Shown here one piece after another: positions 1 to 8,142 of a stretch of 45,745 nt of DNA; within the stretch, counting starts at the first letter, position 1; every line of letters begins with the position of its first letter. This stretch comes from a virus, in the IMG/VR virus record IMGVR_UViG_3300030339_000075, positions 1 to 45,745 of that record; one strand, 5' to 3'. The notes beneath the pieces were generated by a model, which had not been told where the DNA came from, did not search any database, and saw nothing but the letters and a program-made list of their open reading frames with translations. Position numbers and translations under genes: made by a program.

Positions 1-1
1 G

Positions 2-784
2 GGAGTGGATTTTTATAGTCATATCGTGAAGAAGATTGGAATGGATATGGCTAGGGCATCCCGATCTATTGGTACTCTTGGAGGAGGAAACCATTTCATT
101 GAGGCTGGCTATGGGGCGGATGGAAAACTATGGGTAACTATACATTCCGGTTCCCGTAATTTTGGACTTCAGATTGCAAAGTATCATGGCGAAATAGCCA
201 AGAAGTTGTGTACTATGTGGGGCGCAGATACGCAGGGAATCCCCTTTCTTGCAGTAGATTCTCCTGAAGGACAGGATTATATCAATGACCAGCTTGTAGG
301 TTCTCAGTATGCAAGCATTAATCGTGAAACTATGATGAACAAGTTGGAGAAGTTTTTTGGCAAGGAACCTGTAGATTCCATTGAGTCTAGGCACAATTTC
401 ATTGACGAGACTTGTATGATTCGTAAGGGGGCTACTCCTGCATATGAGGGACAGCGAGTGATTATCCCTTTTAACATGAGGGATGGGCTGGCAATTTGTG
501 TGGGCAAGGGAAATAAGAAGTATAATTATTCCGCTCCACATGGGGCGGGGCGCATCCTATCTCGTTCCAAGGCCAAGGAAATGCTCGATGTAGACTATTT
601 TCAGGAGGATATGAAGCAAGCGGGGGTGTATACGACTACGGCCAATAAGGGAACTTTGGATGAATCCCCGCTTGCTTATAAGGACAAGGGTATTATCCTT
701 CAGAATATTGCCGAGACGGTTGATATCGTAGAGTTTGTAAAGCCTGTGTATAATTTTAAGGCGGGCGGAGATATTGGAGAATAA
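2..784 (+). CDS. rtcB: RNA-splicing ligase RtcB, 5'-truncated by the window edge
   Basis: C-terminal part of an RtcB RNA ligase, which joins 2',3'-cyclic-phosphate or 3'-phosphate RNA ends to 5'-OH ends using GTP and Mn2+ (family knowledge). Numbering from the GTG at 5, the visible motifs are GTLGGGNHF (about 23-31), IHSGSR (46-51), a metal-binding type RHN (129-131), RKGATPA (140-146) and APHGAGR (177-183), whose His179 corresponds to the guanylated histidine. The end, VYNFKA plus a few residues, is where RtcB proteins normally finish. About 260 residues are present against roughly 380-480 in the family, and the frame is open to the window edge, so the GTG at 5 is not taken as the start. In a phage it probably repairs tRNAs cut by host defence nucleases; that role is inferred. 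Confidence 0.9.
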   Translation, partial: GVDFYSHIVKKIGMDMARASRSIGTLGGGNHFIEAGYGADGKLWVTIHSGSRNFGLQIAKYHGEIAKKLCTMWGADTQGIPFLAVDSPEGQDYINDQLVGSQYASINRETMMNKLEKFFGKEPVDSIESRHNFIDETCMIRKGATPAYEGQRVIIPFNMRDGLAICVGKGNKKYNYSAPHGAGRILSRSKAKEMLDVDYFQEDMKQAGVYTTTANKGTLDESPLAYKDKGIILQNIAETVDIVEFVKPVYNFKAGGDIGE

Positions 785-853
785 GAATCAGATTGTGACT
801 AAGGTGCTGGATAATAAGGTTGCGGATAAATTGTTTGATTAAAGGAGCAATAT

Positions 854-1462
854 ATGCTTGTTACTATCATCAATGAACTGAACAGGTTATTTGGGGCGTT
901 CAATGAGAAATACTTCGAGAATAAGCTAGAAGTGCCTGTTATCACTATCCAAACAGCAGGAAGAAAGCCCACTAGGGGATGGTGTACTTGTGCAAAAGTA
1001 TGGGTAGAGGGGGAGGCTAAATTCTATGAAATCAATGTGACCCCTGAATATCTTAATAGAACCCCCGAGGAAATTTGTGCTACACTAATACATGAAATGG
1101 TGCATTTGTATAATTTAATGCTAGATATTAAAGATACTTCTAATAATATGATCTATCACAATAAACGATTCAAAGTGGAAGCAGAGAAACGAGGATTGAT
1201 TATTGCAAAGGATGATACTGTAGGATGGAGTCTTACTTCATTGCAGGAAACTACAAAGATGTTTATTTCCACTTTGGGGATTGATGAAGCATTGTTCAAA
1301 CTATCAAGGGAGAAGCAAGTCAAAGCTAGGGTGGAGAATAAAAATAAGCTTTATAATTATGAATGTCCTTGTGGAAAGGAAAAGAGAATCAAAAGCAAGC
1401 TTACTGAATTGAATGTTAAGTGTGAGGATTGCGGCGACTATTATGCTCTACTTGAGGTATAA
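854..1462 (+). CDS. SprT-like zinc metalloprotease
   Basis: A 202-residue protein with the zincin motif HEMVH at residues 80-84 in an IHEMVHLYN context typical of SprT-like domains. The C-terminus has a zinc-ribbon pattern, CPCG at about 171-174 and CEDCG near 190-194. SprT/Spartan proteins bind DNA and cleave DNA-crosslinked proteins in eukaryotes; the role of the phage members is not settled. An AAAGGAG ribosome site precedes the ATG. The stop codon is followed directly by the helicase ATG at 1463, so the two are co-transcribed and probably coupled. The family call is confident, but a function in phage replication is only inferred from position. The 70 bases before this gene hold no convincing gene. 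Confidence 0.8.
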   Translation: MLVTIINELNRLFGAFNEKYFENKLEVPVITIQTAGRKPTRGWCTCAKVWVEGEAKFYEINVTPEYLNRTPEEICATLIHEMVHLYNLMLDIKDTSNNMIYHNKRFKVEAEKRGLIIAKDDTVGWSLTSLQETTKMFISTLGIDEALFKLSREKQVKARVENKNKLYNYECPCGKEKRIKSKLTELNVKCEDCGDYYALLEV

Positions 1463-2896
1463 ATGATCCGAACTAAAATCAACATGGATCAAGAGCGATC
1501 CATAATTACTAATCTCATCACTGACAAGGTATTTGCCCAAAAAGTGCTTCCTATTCTTCAGCCCAAGTTCTTCAAAACACGCTATGCCAAGGTTGTGTCC
1601 GCTTGGGTGAAGGAATATTGGGATATGTATGAGGATGTGCCTAATGCCCTTATACAGGATATATTCCTACAGAAACAGTCGTCTTTAGTTGATGAGGAGG
1701 AAATGGAGTCGGTGGCTTCATTCCTTCAATCGCTGAGTGACGAGCAAGAGCATACCAATAGTAATTACAACGTAGATACAGCTATAAAGTACATCAAGTT
1801 ACGTTCCCTAGAGCTTCATAAGGAGAAGATAGAAGAAGCTATAGCCCTACATGATCCGGTGAAGGGCGAGCAGTCTATAGCCAATTTCACTCGTGTGGGG
1901 CTTCCTGAAGGTGATGGGGCGGATATATTGAGTGATGCTTCTAAGATTAGTGCCGCTTTTAATGAAAGCCACGAATACGTTTTTAAGTTTCCTGGTGCCC
2001 TAAATCAGACAATGGGAATGCCTATGCGGGGGGATTTGATATCTGCCCTTGCCCCCCCTAAAGGAAAAAAGTCATATTTTCTCTGGTTTGTAGCTGAAAC
2101 TGCCATGTCCCAAGGCTGTAATGTAGTGTATTTCACCCTAGAAATGCGTGAACCACAGATGATTAGGCGAGCATGGCAAAGCATGACTGCATCCCCTAAG
2201 CATAGTGGTATTTACAATATTCCTTATTTTGCACCACAATATATAGAAGGCGATCCTAATCTAAAGGAAGAGGGTAAAACGTGGTCTATTGAACGAGAAG
2301 TAGCGAACAAGGAAGCAGTTACAGATATTCCCATCCAGGGCAGACTTGACAGTTTTCGTCTTGCTTACGGTGGCGGAAATTGTAAGTTTATATTCCTGCC
2401 GATGTACACTGCTACTGTTGAAGATATAGTTGCCTATTTGGATAATATGTATTATTATGAAGGATATGCACCGGATGTGGTGATTGTAGACTATGCGGAT
2501 ATTATTAAGCCGTCTAAGGGTGCAGGGAATGAGTACAGGCACCAGATTAACGATATTTGGATGAAGCTACGGTCTATTGCACAGAACAGGAATATATTGG
2601 TGGTAACAGCCAGTCAGACGAATAGGCAGGGAATGACCGGGGATATTAGCCTTGATAACATAGCGGAGGATATGAGGAAGATTGCCCATGCTAGTATCTT
2701 GGTTGCCTTGAACCAGAATAAGAAGGAAAAGGCGGCGGGGGTGATGAGGCTGGATACCCTGGCGGCACGGGACGAGGTTGATAGTTTTGACCAAGCGGTG
2801 ATATTGCAGAACTTGAGTATTGGACGATTTTATTTGGATAGTCAGTTAGGGAAACAAGTGGTAGGGATGGAAGAGTTTAAGGAGGAGAAGAAATGA
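1463..2896 (+). CDS. DnaB-like replicative DNA helicase
   Basis: A 477-residue RecA-fold ATPase. A helical N-terminal region of about 150 residues resembles the DnaB N-domain. A Walker A variant, APPKGKKS, lies near residues 197-204 and a Walker B, VVIVDYADII, near 336-345, followed by TASQTNRQG, which fits the DnaB sensor/H4 segment. Phage DnaB-like proteins form hexamers that unwind DNA ahead of the polymerase. The Walker A has Lys-Lys-Ser where GKT/GKS is usual, a variation common in phage homologues. It starts directly after the SprT-like stop and ends in an ATGA overlap with the next small gene. No primase or helicase loader was recognised in the window; they may lie upstream. Confidence 0.8.
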   Translation: MIRTKINMDQERSIITNLITDKVFAQKVLPILQPKFFKTRYAKVVSAWVKEYWDMYEDVPNALIQDIFLQKQSSLVDEEEMESVASFLQSLSDEQEHTNSNYNVDTAIKYIKLRSLELHKEKIEEAIALHDPVKGEQSIANFTRVGLPEGDGADILSDASKISAAFNESHEYVFKFPGALNQTMGMPMRGDLISALAPPKGKKSYFLWFVAETAMSQGCNVVYFTLEMREPQMIRRAWQSMTASPKHSGIYNIPYFAPQYIEGDPNLKEEGKTWSIEREVANKEAVTDIPIQGRLDSFRLAYGGGNCKFIFLPMYTATVEDIVAYLDNMYYYEGYAPDVVIVDYADIIKPSKGAGNEYRHQINDIWMKLRSIAQNRNILVVTASQTNRQGMTGDISLDNIAEDMRKIAHASILVALNQNKKEKAAGVMRLDTLAARDEVDSFDQAVILQNLSIGRFYLDSQLGKQVVGMEEFKEEKK

Positions 2897-3045
2897 GAGA
2901 AATAAAATGGATACCGTGTCCTGACTGTGAAGGAGACGGATATTTTATAGAGCAAACAGGATATGAAACTGATGGTACTCCTATTTTAGAACAACGTATG
3001 TGTGATTTTTGCGAAGGATTTGGGGCGGTAGAAGATGATGAATAA
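2893..3045 (+). CDS. small DnaJ-like zinc-finger protein (50 aa)
   Basis: A 50-residue reading frame starting in an ATGA overlap with the helicase stop, with a GGAGGAG ribosome site just upstream. It has two CxxC knuckles in DnaJ-like form: CPDCEGDG near residues 9-16 and CDFCEGFG near 38-45. Together these would bind one zinc ion in a hairpin like the DnaJ Cys-rich repeats. The end is acidic (EDDE). Tight packing, strong ribosome site and paired Cys motifs make it a credible gene. Function is unknown; small zinc proteins of this type in phages may bind protein or nucleic acid. It overlaps the next gene by about 11 bases. Confidence 0.65.
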   Translation: MREIKWIPCPDCEGDGYFIEQTGYETDGTPILEQRMCDFCEGFGAVEDDE

Positions 3046-3244
3046 AATAAATATAAGAGATGTTGCAAATAAATTAGAAGAAGCTGTTACAGATGAAAAT
3101 TGGGGGGAAGTAAAATCTGCACTGAATGATCTATGGGATTGGCTAGATCATAATGTATTGGAACGAGATAAAGTAGCTTTAATGACAGATGAAGAACGTG
3201 GTAAATGGCTTGATGATTTGGCACATAATTCAGGCAAAAGATGA
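3035..3244 (+). CDS. hypothetical protein, small, acidic, helical
   Basis: A 69-residue protein beginning with Met-Met, so the start may be 3035 or 3038. It is rich in Asp, Glu, Trp and Leu and is predicted by eye to be helical (segments around NKLEEAV and LNDLWDWLDHN). No family is recognised. It overlaps the preceding zinc-finger gene by about 11 bases and the following HNH gene by 4 bases, so it belongs to the same transcription unit. There is no membrane segment or signal peptide. It is called a gene because of position, strand and codon use similar to its neighbours; its role is unknown. Confidence 0.55.
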   Translation: MMNKINIRDVANKLEEAVTDENWGEVKSALNDLWDWLDHNVLERDKVALMTDEERGKWLDDLAHNSGKR

Positions 3245-3576
3245 ATAAAAATAGAATTCTTCTTTGGAAGATGTTCGATGGAAAATGTGCATATTGTGGT
3301 GGAAAGTTAGATAAACGATTTCATGCAGATCATATAGACCCCAAATATCGGGGAGGCAAGGACGCTAAAGAAAATCTATACCCCGCCTGTCCTCGATGTA
3401 ACATTAGAAAGGCTACTTATACTGTTGAAGAGTTTAGGCATGAAATTGACAAACAAGTTGATGTTTTAAGAAATAATTCGAGGCCATTTAGATTAGCAGA
3501 AGCATTTGGGCAGATTCGAGTAACCGGACAAGAAGTTGTATTTTGGTTTGAGAAATACATGGCAACAAAGGATTAA
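3241..3576 (+). CDS. HNH endonuclease (small, free-standing)
   Basis: A 111-residue HNH nuclease. It shows the standard zinc-binding version of the fold: CAYCG near residues 17-21, the catalytic core HADHIDP near 29-35, an Asn in KENLYPACPRC, and the second Cys pair CPRC. Such small HNH proteins nick or cut DNA; in phages they are packaging-associated nucleases, homing endonucleases or recombination nucleases. This one is between replication genes, far from any terminase seen, so homing or a general nuclease role is more likely (inference). It begins in an ATGA overlap with the preceding gene and ends one base before the polymerase ATG. Confidence 0.75.
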   Translation: MNKNRILLWKMFDGKCAYCGGKLDKRFHADHIDPKYRGGKDAKENLYPACPRCNIRKATYTVEEFRHEIDKQVDVLRNNSRPFRLAEAFGQIRVTGQEVVFWFEKYMATKD

Positions 3577-3577
3577 C

Positions 3578-6214
3578 ATGTCATTTTGTAATTTCAAGGA
3601 AGTTAGGGAGAAGGGGGTTCAAGCTTCAACCACCCCCAAAAATAATTGTGATGTGTGCAAGCTCTATGAAACTTGTGCTTCTCCCAAACTTCGCCTATTT
3701 GGTGATGGCAACAAAAAGGTTCTGATTGTAGGCTCCTACCCTTATAAAGAGGAGGATAGGGTAGGGGTCTATGGCCGGGACAAGGAAATGTACTTCCTCA
3801 TAGATCAACTAGAGTCATTGGGGATTAGTTTTGAGAAGGATTGTTGGTATACTACGGCTGTTAATTGCAGACCCGTTACTAAAGAGCCTTCTACTAAGAA
3901 CGTGAATCTATGTAGATCACGGCTATTGTCACTTATTGATAAATTACAGCCTAAATCCATTATTCTGATGGGGGAATTTGCATTTGATTCACTCATTGGG
4001 CCGAGACTTACCGGGCGGATTACGGGGACTTCTTTTAGTGCCTTTGTGGGGGAGACTATTCCCGATCAGGAAATAAAGCGGTGGGTATGCCCCGTTTGGC
4101 CTGTATCTTATCTATTCAGTAAGAAAGCCTATGATGACGGCAACTTTAGCAAGTGCCTCTACGAAAAAGACCCTTCTGTACTTAAAATGTGGAAGGAACA
4201 TCTACAGAATGCATTTGAATGTATTACTAAACCATTTTACACTTATGACTATGACGGGGATGTATTCACAACCACAGATAAGGAGCAAGCAATTGAATGG
4301 CTACATGATGCGCTCACTTGGGAGAAAATGTCTTACGACTTCGAGGCAACAGGACTCAAGCCCTACGTTGAAGGCCATAGGATATATACAGCAGCTATAT
4401 GCAATGGACTCCATACCCTTGCCTTCCCATTCTTCAACGACGAAGAATTCAGAATTGCATGGAATAAGCTAACCCAATCTAATGTAGGTAAAATAATCCA
4501 CAATGCCCAATATGAATTTATTTGGGAGAAGATGCGGGGAGGAGTAGGAAATACTGAAGGAATGTGGCCTAAGAGTCTATTATGGGATACGATGAATGTT
4601 GCCCACATATTAGACAATCAAAAACCCACTTCACAGAAGTTCCTTGTGTATACTAAGTTTGGTGTCATTTATGATGAGTCAGTGGATGAATACTTAAAGG
4701 CGTCTAAGGAAGATGAGAAGAAGTATGGTGCGAATGCTATAAATCAGATAGATAAAGCGCCTATAGAGGATGTGTTACATTACAATGGGCTTGACTCTTT
4801 CTATTGCTACAAGCTCTATGAGATGCAAAATGCCAGTTATCTGCCATTCCAGAAGCCGGGGATAGACCTGTTTCATGAATCCGCTGAAACCTTTGCTCAT
4901 TGCACCTACAATGGGTTCAGAATCAGTGAGAAGCAGTTGAATAGCAATAGGTTGATGCTTACAGATGCTATACAGGAAGCCCACCAGAAGATCATGGATT
5001 CCCCTGAAGCAAAGTTGTGGGATAGGGAAGAGCCGTTTAATTATGACTCCTCTACTCAACTATCTCATCTATTGTTCGATATAGTAAAGATAAAGCCATT
5101 ACGGTTCACGGCAGGAGGGAAGTCTGGCATAAAGAAGCCCTCAGTGGACAAGGAAGCATTGCCATTGTATGATGTATCTCTAGTCAAGGATTTGCTCCAT
5201 AAACGGCATCTGTCAACTGTACTGACCAAATTAGAGGAATATGACAGGGAACGGTCTGGTGATTTTGTCCATGCGTCATTTAATTTGAATCGGGTGGACA
5301 CCTTCAGACCTTCAGGGGACAGTCCGAACCTATTGAATATATTCAAGCGGGAGGAATTTGCTAAAAAAATCATTCGTAGTGCGCTTATTCCGAGGGATGG
5401 GCATAGGATTGTGGAGTACGACTATAAAGCTATGGAAGTGGCAGTAGGGTGTTGCTACCATCGTGATCCTAATATGATTAAATACATTACTGATCCATCT
5501 AGTGATATGCACAGATACTTTACTGAAAAATGCTTCGACATAACTTGGGATGAGCTTATTTTGCTTAGAGGCTCTAAAGAAAATGCAAAAGCAGTTAGAC
5601 AAGATATTAAATCAGCGTACACATTTTCCAGTTTTTATGGCTCTTTTTGGAAGCAGACTTCCGTTGATCTATGGGAAGTGGCGAAAAAACATGATCTACT
5701 AACTTATTTGGCCAGTAAAGGTATGAAATCGTTTAAGGATTTTCAGCGGCATATAGAAAGCGTGGACGATGATATGTGGAATAATGTATTCCCTGTGTAC
5801 CGCGATTGGAGACAAGAACAATACAAGTTCTATTTGAAACACGGTTATGTAGACCTATTGACCGGCTTTAGGGCTTATGGTATGATGTCTCGCAATAATA
5901 GCTTTAATACACCTGTGCAGGGAGCCGCATACCATATTTTACAATGGTATATGAATCAAGTACGAAAGGTGCTAGAAAACCCTAAAAAGTTTAAGGATAC
6001 TTATCAAATTACTCAGATATACGATGCTACAGTACATGACGTAAGCCCTACCGAAGAAGATATGTTAGATTATTTAGTTTGGTATTGGGGTACTCAAAAA
6101 ACGAGGGAGCGGTTTGAATGGATCATAGTACCCTTGGTAATAGAAAAAGAGCGGTCGGAAATTAATGGCAATTGGGGAAATATGGTTGAGTGCGGCCAGT
6201 TGCAGGGGGTATAA
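3578..6214 (+). CDS. polA: family A DNA polymerase with N-terminal UDG-like domain
   Basis: An 878-residue replicative polymerase. Residues about 1-190 resemble family 4/5 uracil-DNA glycosylases: Cys pair CDVC, segment VLIVGSYPYKEEDRVG, and NCRP with a Cys 15 residues later, giving a C-x2-C...C-x14-C 4Fe-4S-like pattern. The 3'-5' exonuclease follows with DFEATG (about 254), HNAQYEF (about 308) and YNGLDSFY (about 402). Polymerase motif A is EYDYKAMEVA (about 611), motif B RQDIKSAYTFSSFYG (about 672) and motif C VHDVS (about 819). The exonuclease acids and polymerase aspartates are present. Motif C reads HDV instead of the usual HDE. The ATG at 3578 is chosen over an in-frame upstream ATG at 3536 that would overlap the HNH gene. 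A similar UDG-polymerase fusion is known in phage SPO1. Confidence 0.88.
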   Translation: MSFCNFKEVREKGVQASTTPKNNCDVCKLYETCASPKLRLFGDGNKKVLIVGSYPYKEEDRVGVYGRDKEMYFLIDQLESLGISFEKDCWYTTAVNCRPVTKEPSTKNVNLCRSRLLSLIDKLQPKSIILMGEFAFDSLIGPRLTGRITGTSFSAFVGETIPDQEIKRWVCPVWPVSYLFSKKAYDDGNFSKCLYEKDPSVLKMWKEHLQNAFECITKPFYTYDYDGDVFTTTDKEQAIEWLHDALTWEKMSYDFEATGLKPYVEGHRIYTAAICNGLHTLAFPFFNDEEFRIAWNKLTQSNVGKIIHNAQYEFIWEKMRGGVGNTEGMWPKSLLWDTMNVAHILDNQKPTSQKFLVYTKFGVIYDESVDEYLKASKEDEKKYGANAINQIDKAPIEDVLHYNGLDSFYCYKLYEMQNASYLPFQKPGIDLFHESAETFAHCTYNGFRISEKQLNSNRLMLTDAIQEAHQKIMDSPEAKLWDREEPFNYDSSTQLSHLLFDIVKIKPLRFTAGGKSGIKKPSVDKEALPLYDVSLVKDLLHKRHLSTVLTKLEEYDRERSGDFVHASFNLNRVDTFRPSGDSPNLLNIFKREEFAKKIIRSALIPRDGHRIVEYDYKAMEVAVGCCYHRDPNMIKYITDPSSDMHRYFTEKCFDITWDELILLRGSKENAKAVRQDIKSAYTFSSFYGSFWKQTSVDLWEVAKKHDLLTYLASKGMKSFKDFQRHIESVDDDMWNNVFPVYRDWRQEQYKFYLKHGYVDLLTGFRAYGMMSRNNSFNTPVQGAAYHILQWYMNQVRKVLENPKKFKDTYQITQIYDATVHDVSPTEEDMLDYLVWYWGTQKTRERFEWIIVPLVIEKERSEINGNWGNMVECGQLQGV

Positions 6215-6945
6215 TGAATATAGAAGGATTTGATGTTTTATTAGACGAAGAAGATATTATAAAAGTAGAAGCTTATAAATGGAGATTACATAAATGCAGT
6301 TATAAGACATCAGGGCATCCATATTTTACATCGACTGCACGTATTATGAATGGACATAGCGCATTTTTACATAGGTTTTTGATGGGGTGTTCTTATAAAG
6401 ACGGATATTTAGTGGATCATTGCAATGGGGATACTTTAGATTGTAGAAAACAAAATTTGAGAAAATGCACAAAATCACAAAATGCTATGAATAGTAAAAT
6501 TAATAGAACAACCAATTCTACGGGCTATAAGGGAATTTTTTATGTAGAATCTGTTAATAAGTGGGGAGCGCGAATAAAATTTAATCAAAAAACCGTATAT
6601 TTAGGGCGTTTTTCTTCAAAAGAAGACGCGATTCGTATATACGATATTGCCGCATTACACTATTTCAAAGAGTTTGCCTTATTAAACCTTCCAAAAGAAA
6701 TATACAAAAATATCAATCTGGAAGAAGAACTTCTTAAAGGCAATTTACAAAAAACGTCAGTATATAGGGGTGTGCGTAGAAGAGAAGGAAAATGGGTTGC
6801 CCAAATCACATATGATTATAAATGCACGCATATAGGAAATTTTGATTCAGAAATTGAGGCCGCGAAAGCATTCGATACTAAAAACATAGAACTTAGAGGC
6901 GGCAAGGCAAGACTAAACTTCCCGCTTGACAGTATTTCAAAGTAA
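6214..6945 (+). CDS. HNH homing endonuclease with two AP2 domains
   Basis: A 243-residue protein. The N-terminal half has an HNH_3-type nuclease core: LHRFLMG, then VDHCNGDTLDCRKQNLR and an Asn-rich stretch. Two AP2 DNA-binding domains follow, one around STGYKGIFY...YLGRFSSKEDAI and one around YRGVRRREGKW...HIGNFDSEIEAAKAFD. This HNH-AP2 layout is typical of phage homing endonucleases. The start at 6214 overlaps the polymerase stop as TAATG and has an AGGGGG site upstream; an earlier in-frame ATG at 6190 would lie inside the polymerase. The gene looks more AT-rich than its neighbours, which fits mobile insertion behind the polymerase gene. A promoter-like sequence lies at its 3' end. Confidence 0.85.
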   Translation: MNIEGFDVLLDEEDIIKVEAYKWRLHKCSYKTSGHPYFTSTARIMNGHSAFLHRFLMGCSYKDGYLVDHCNGDTLDCRKQNLRKCTKSQNAMNSKINRTTNSTGYKGIFYVESVNKWGARIKFNQKTVYLGRFSSKEDAIRIYDIAALHYFKEFALLNLPKEIYKNINLEEELLKGNLQKTSVYRGVRRREGKWVAQITYDYKCTHIGNFDSEIEAAKAFDTKNIELRGGKARLNFPLDSISK

Positions 6946-6954
6946 TAGTACAAT
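6926..6954 (+). promoter_or_regulatory. sigma-70-type promoter before the MazG-like gene
   Basis: TTGACA at 6926-6931 and TACAAT at 6949-6954, spacer 17, immediately upstream of AAGGAGT and the GTG start at 6972. The -35 lies in the last codons of the AP2/HNH endonuclease gene. It is close to the consensus and probably drives the nucleotide-metabolism and recombination genes. Confidence 0.7.
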
Positions 6955-6971
6955 ACGTAAAAGGAGTAATA

Positions 6972-7301
6972 GTGAGCAAGCAGACAGAGATTCTATGTGA
7001 GATTGTAGAGGAGCGAGGACGGCAGGATTTAATTCATAATGAGCAAAATTGGCCTATTAAGCCATCCAGCCGGGATTTTACCAGAAAGTTTAAGAACGAG
7101 GAGCATGGGGCTAAGACTAATTATGCCCTAGCCGAGCTTTCGGGAAGCATTACGTGGTATGATATCCTGTGGGAAGAGTTCTGTGAGGTATTTGCTGAGG
7201 ATGATCCTATTAAGCAACGGGAAGAACTGGTGCAACTTAATGCAGTTAGTCTGGCTATGATTGAATATATAGATAGGCGATACCCAAGGAAGGATGAATA
7301 A
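6972..7301 (+). CDS. MazG-like all-alpha NTP pyrophosphatase-related protein
   Basis: A 109-residue helical protein with the layout of phage MazG-like/NTP-PPase proteins: an EERGRQD start segment, a central acidic helix ILWEEFCEVFAEDDP that supplies the metal-binding Glu residues, then REELVQLNAVSLAMIEYIDRR. The family hydrolyses nucleoside triphosphates to monophosphates and clears damaged or unwanted nucleotides, or exhausts a host alarmone or nucleotide pool. The start is a GTG with a good AAGGAGT site, the first after a consensus-like promoter, so this gene opens a transcription unit. The stop overlaps the next ATG by one base. Exact substrate cannot be read from sequence. Confidence 0.6.
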   Translation: MSKQTEILCEIVEERGRQDLIHNEQNWPIKPSSRDFTRKFKNEEHGAKTNYALAELSGSITWYDILWEEFCEVFAEDDPIKQREELVQLNAVSLAMIEYIDRRYPRKDE

Positions 7302-7639
7302 TGGCATCTAAATCAAATAAGGCACTATTTGCGCTGATACAAGAAAACACGGTCCCGTATAAAATTGCCGCTATTTATGCTTCTCAATCCAATCTTGTCG
7401 TAGAGAAGAACAAACGCTATGGCAATGCCGCGCTAGAACCCCTCGGCGTATTTTGCAAGCATATTAAGACAGAGAACAGTGAATCCCTTAATGGCATCCT
7501 TGTACGACTAGATGATAAGCTAAAGCGGGTGAAGCATGGGGAGGAGATTAGGAAGAATGATGTGTCTGACCTTATGGGATATCTGGCCCTGCTATGTATT
7601 GAGAAGGGCTGGACTAATTTTGATGATTTGATTGATTAG
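7301..7639 (+). CDS. Nmad1 (DUF1599)-like protein, possibly linked to nucleotide modification
   Basis: A 112-residue helical protein with the pattern VEKNKRYGNAALEPLGVF followed by ILVRLDDKLKRVKHGEE and KNDVSDLMGYLALL. This matches my recollection of phage proteins assigned to nucleotide modification associated domain 1 (DUF1599): a K-x-(D/R)-YG box, a (R)-(I/L)-DDKL-x-R box and a D-x-x-D-L-x-GYL box. The family was named for its occurrence beside DNA-hypermodification genes; its biochemical activity is not established as far as I know. Its location beside MazG-like and ThyX-like genes supports a nucleotide-pool role. It starts in a TAATG overlap with the MazG-like gene. Confidence 0.55.
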   Translation: MASKSNKALFALIQENTVPYKIAAIYASQSNLVVEKNKRYGNAALEPLGVFCKHIKTENSESLNGILVRLDDKLKRVKHGEEIRKNDVSDLMGYLALLCIEKGWTNFDDLID

Positions 7640-7647
7640 GAGATAGG

Positions 7648-8142
7648 ATGTATATTGAAATAGAGCTTTATAAATATCCATCAGGAGAGGACGTTCATTT
7701 CTGTGCTTGTGCTTCAAGGCTATCCCATAAACAGAATAAGACATATTCTTTTAGTGAAGATATGATTCTGCTATCCAAGTTAGTCCTGCATGGCGATGAC
7801 GAAGCGAAATCCCTACGAGGATTGCAAGTCTATTATTCTCTTACAGCCCCACGCTATTTCTGGCAAGAGTTCTGTACTTATCGTGTAGGCAATGAGCAAC
7901 TAGGCTCAGAATCTACTATGCACTCTGCCCCTAAGTTTGAATCGGAGGATGATTTTCTCAATTATAAAAATGAGATCAAAGAAGGGTTCATGCAGACACG
8001 GTATTTTATGACTAACTATCAAACCCTACGACGAATGTATTTTGCTAGACGAAACCATAGACTGCCCCATTGGAGGGAGTTCTGTGCCTGGATTGAGACA
8101 TTGCCTTATGCTAAAGAACTTATAACAAAGGAGAAGGCATGA
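7648..8142 (+). CDS. ThyX-like phage protein (possible flavin-dependent thymidylate synthase relative)
   Basis: A 164-residue protein. The middle, LTAPRYFWQEFCTYRVG followed by SESTMH, resembles a family of phage proteins distantly related to flavin-dependent thymidylate synthase ThyX, where an R-H-R-x7-S motif binds FAD and dUMP. The later segment LRRMYFARRNHRLPHWREFC is also characteristic of this phage group. The canonical ThyX RHR motif is not intact, so it may methylate or hydroxymethylate a different pyrimidine, or not be an enzyme of that type. An AGGAGA-like site precedes the ATG; the end overlaps the next gene by an ATGA. Fold assignment is by pattern memory and should be treated as tentative. 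Confidence 0.5.
   Translation: MYIEIELYKYPSGEDVHFCACASRLSHKQNKTYSFSEDMILLSKLVLHGDDEAKSLRGLQVYYSLTAPRYFWQEFCTYRVGNEQLGSESTMHSAPKFESEDDFLNYKNEIKEGFMQTRYFMTNYQTLRRMYFARRNHRLPHWREFCAWIETLPYAKELITKEKA

Noticed and set aside
743-846. Possible C-terminal frameshift extension of RtcB or a small frame ending at TAA 841
   Set aside because: RtcB normally ends at about YNFKA, so the in-frame stop at 784 is natural; the extra frame has no ribosome site or recognised content.
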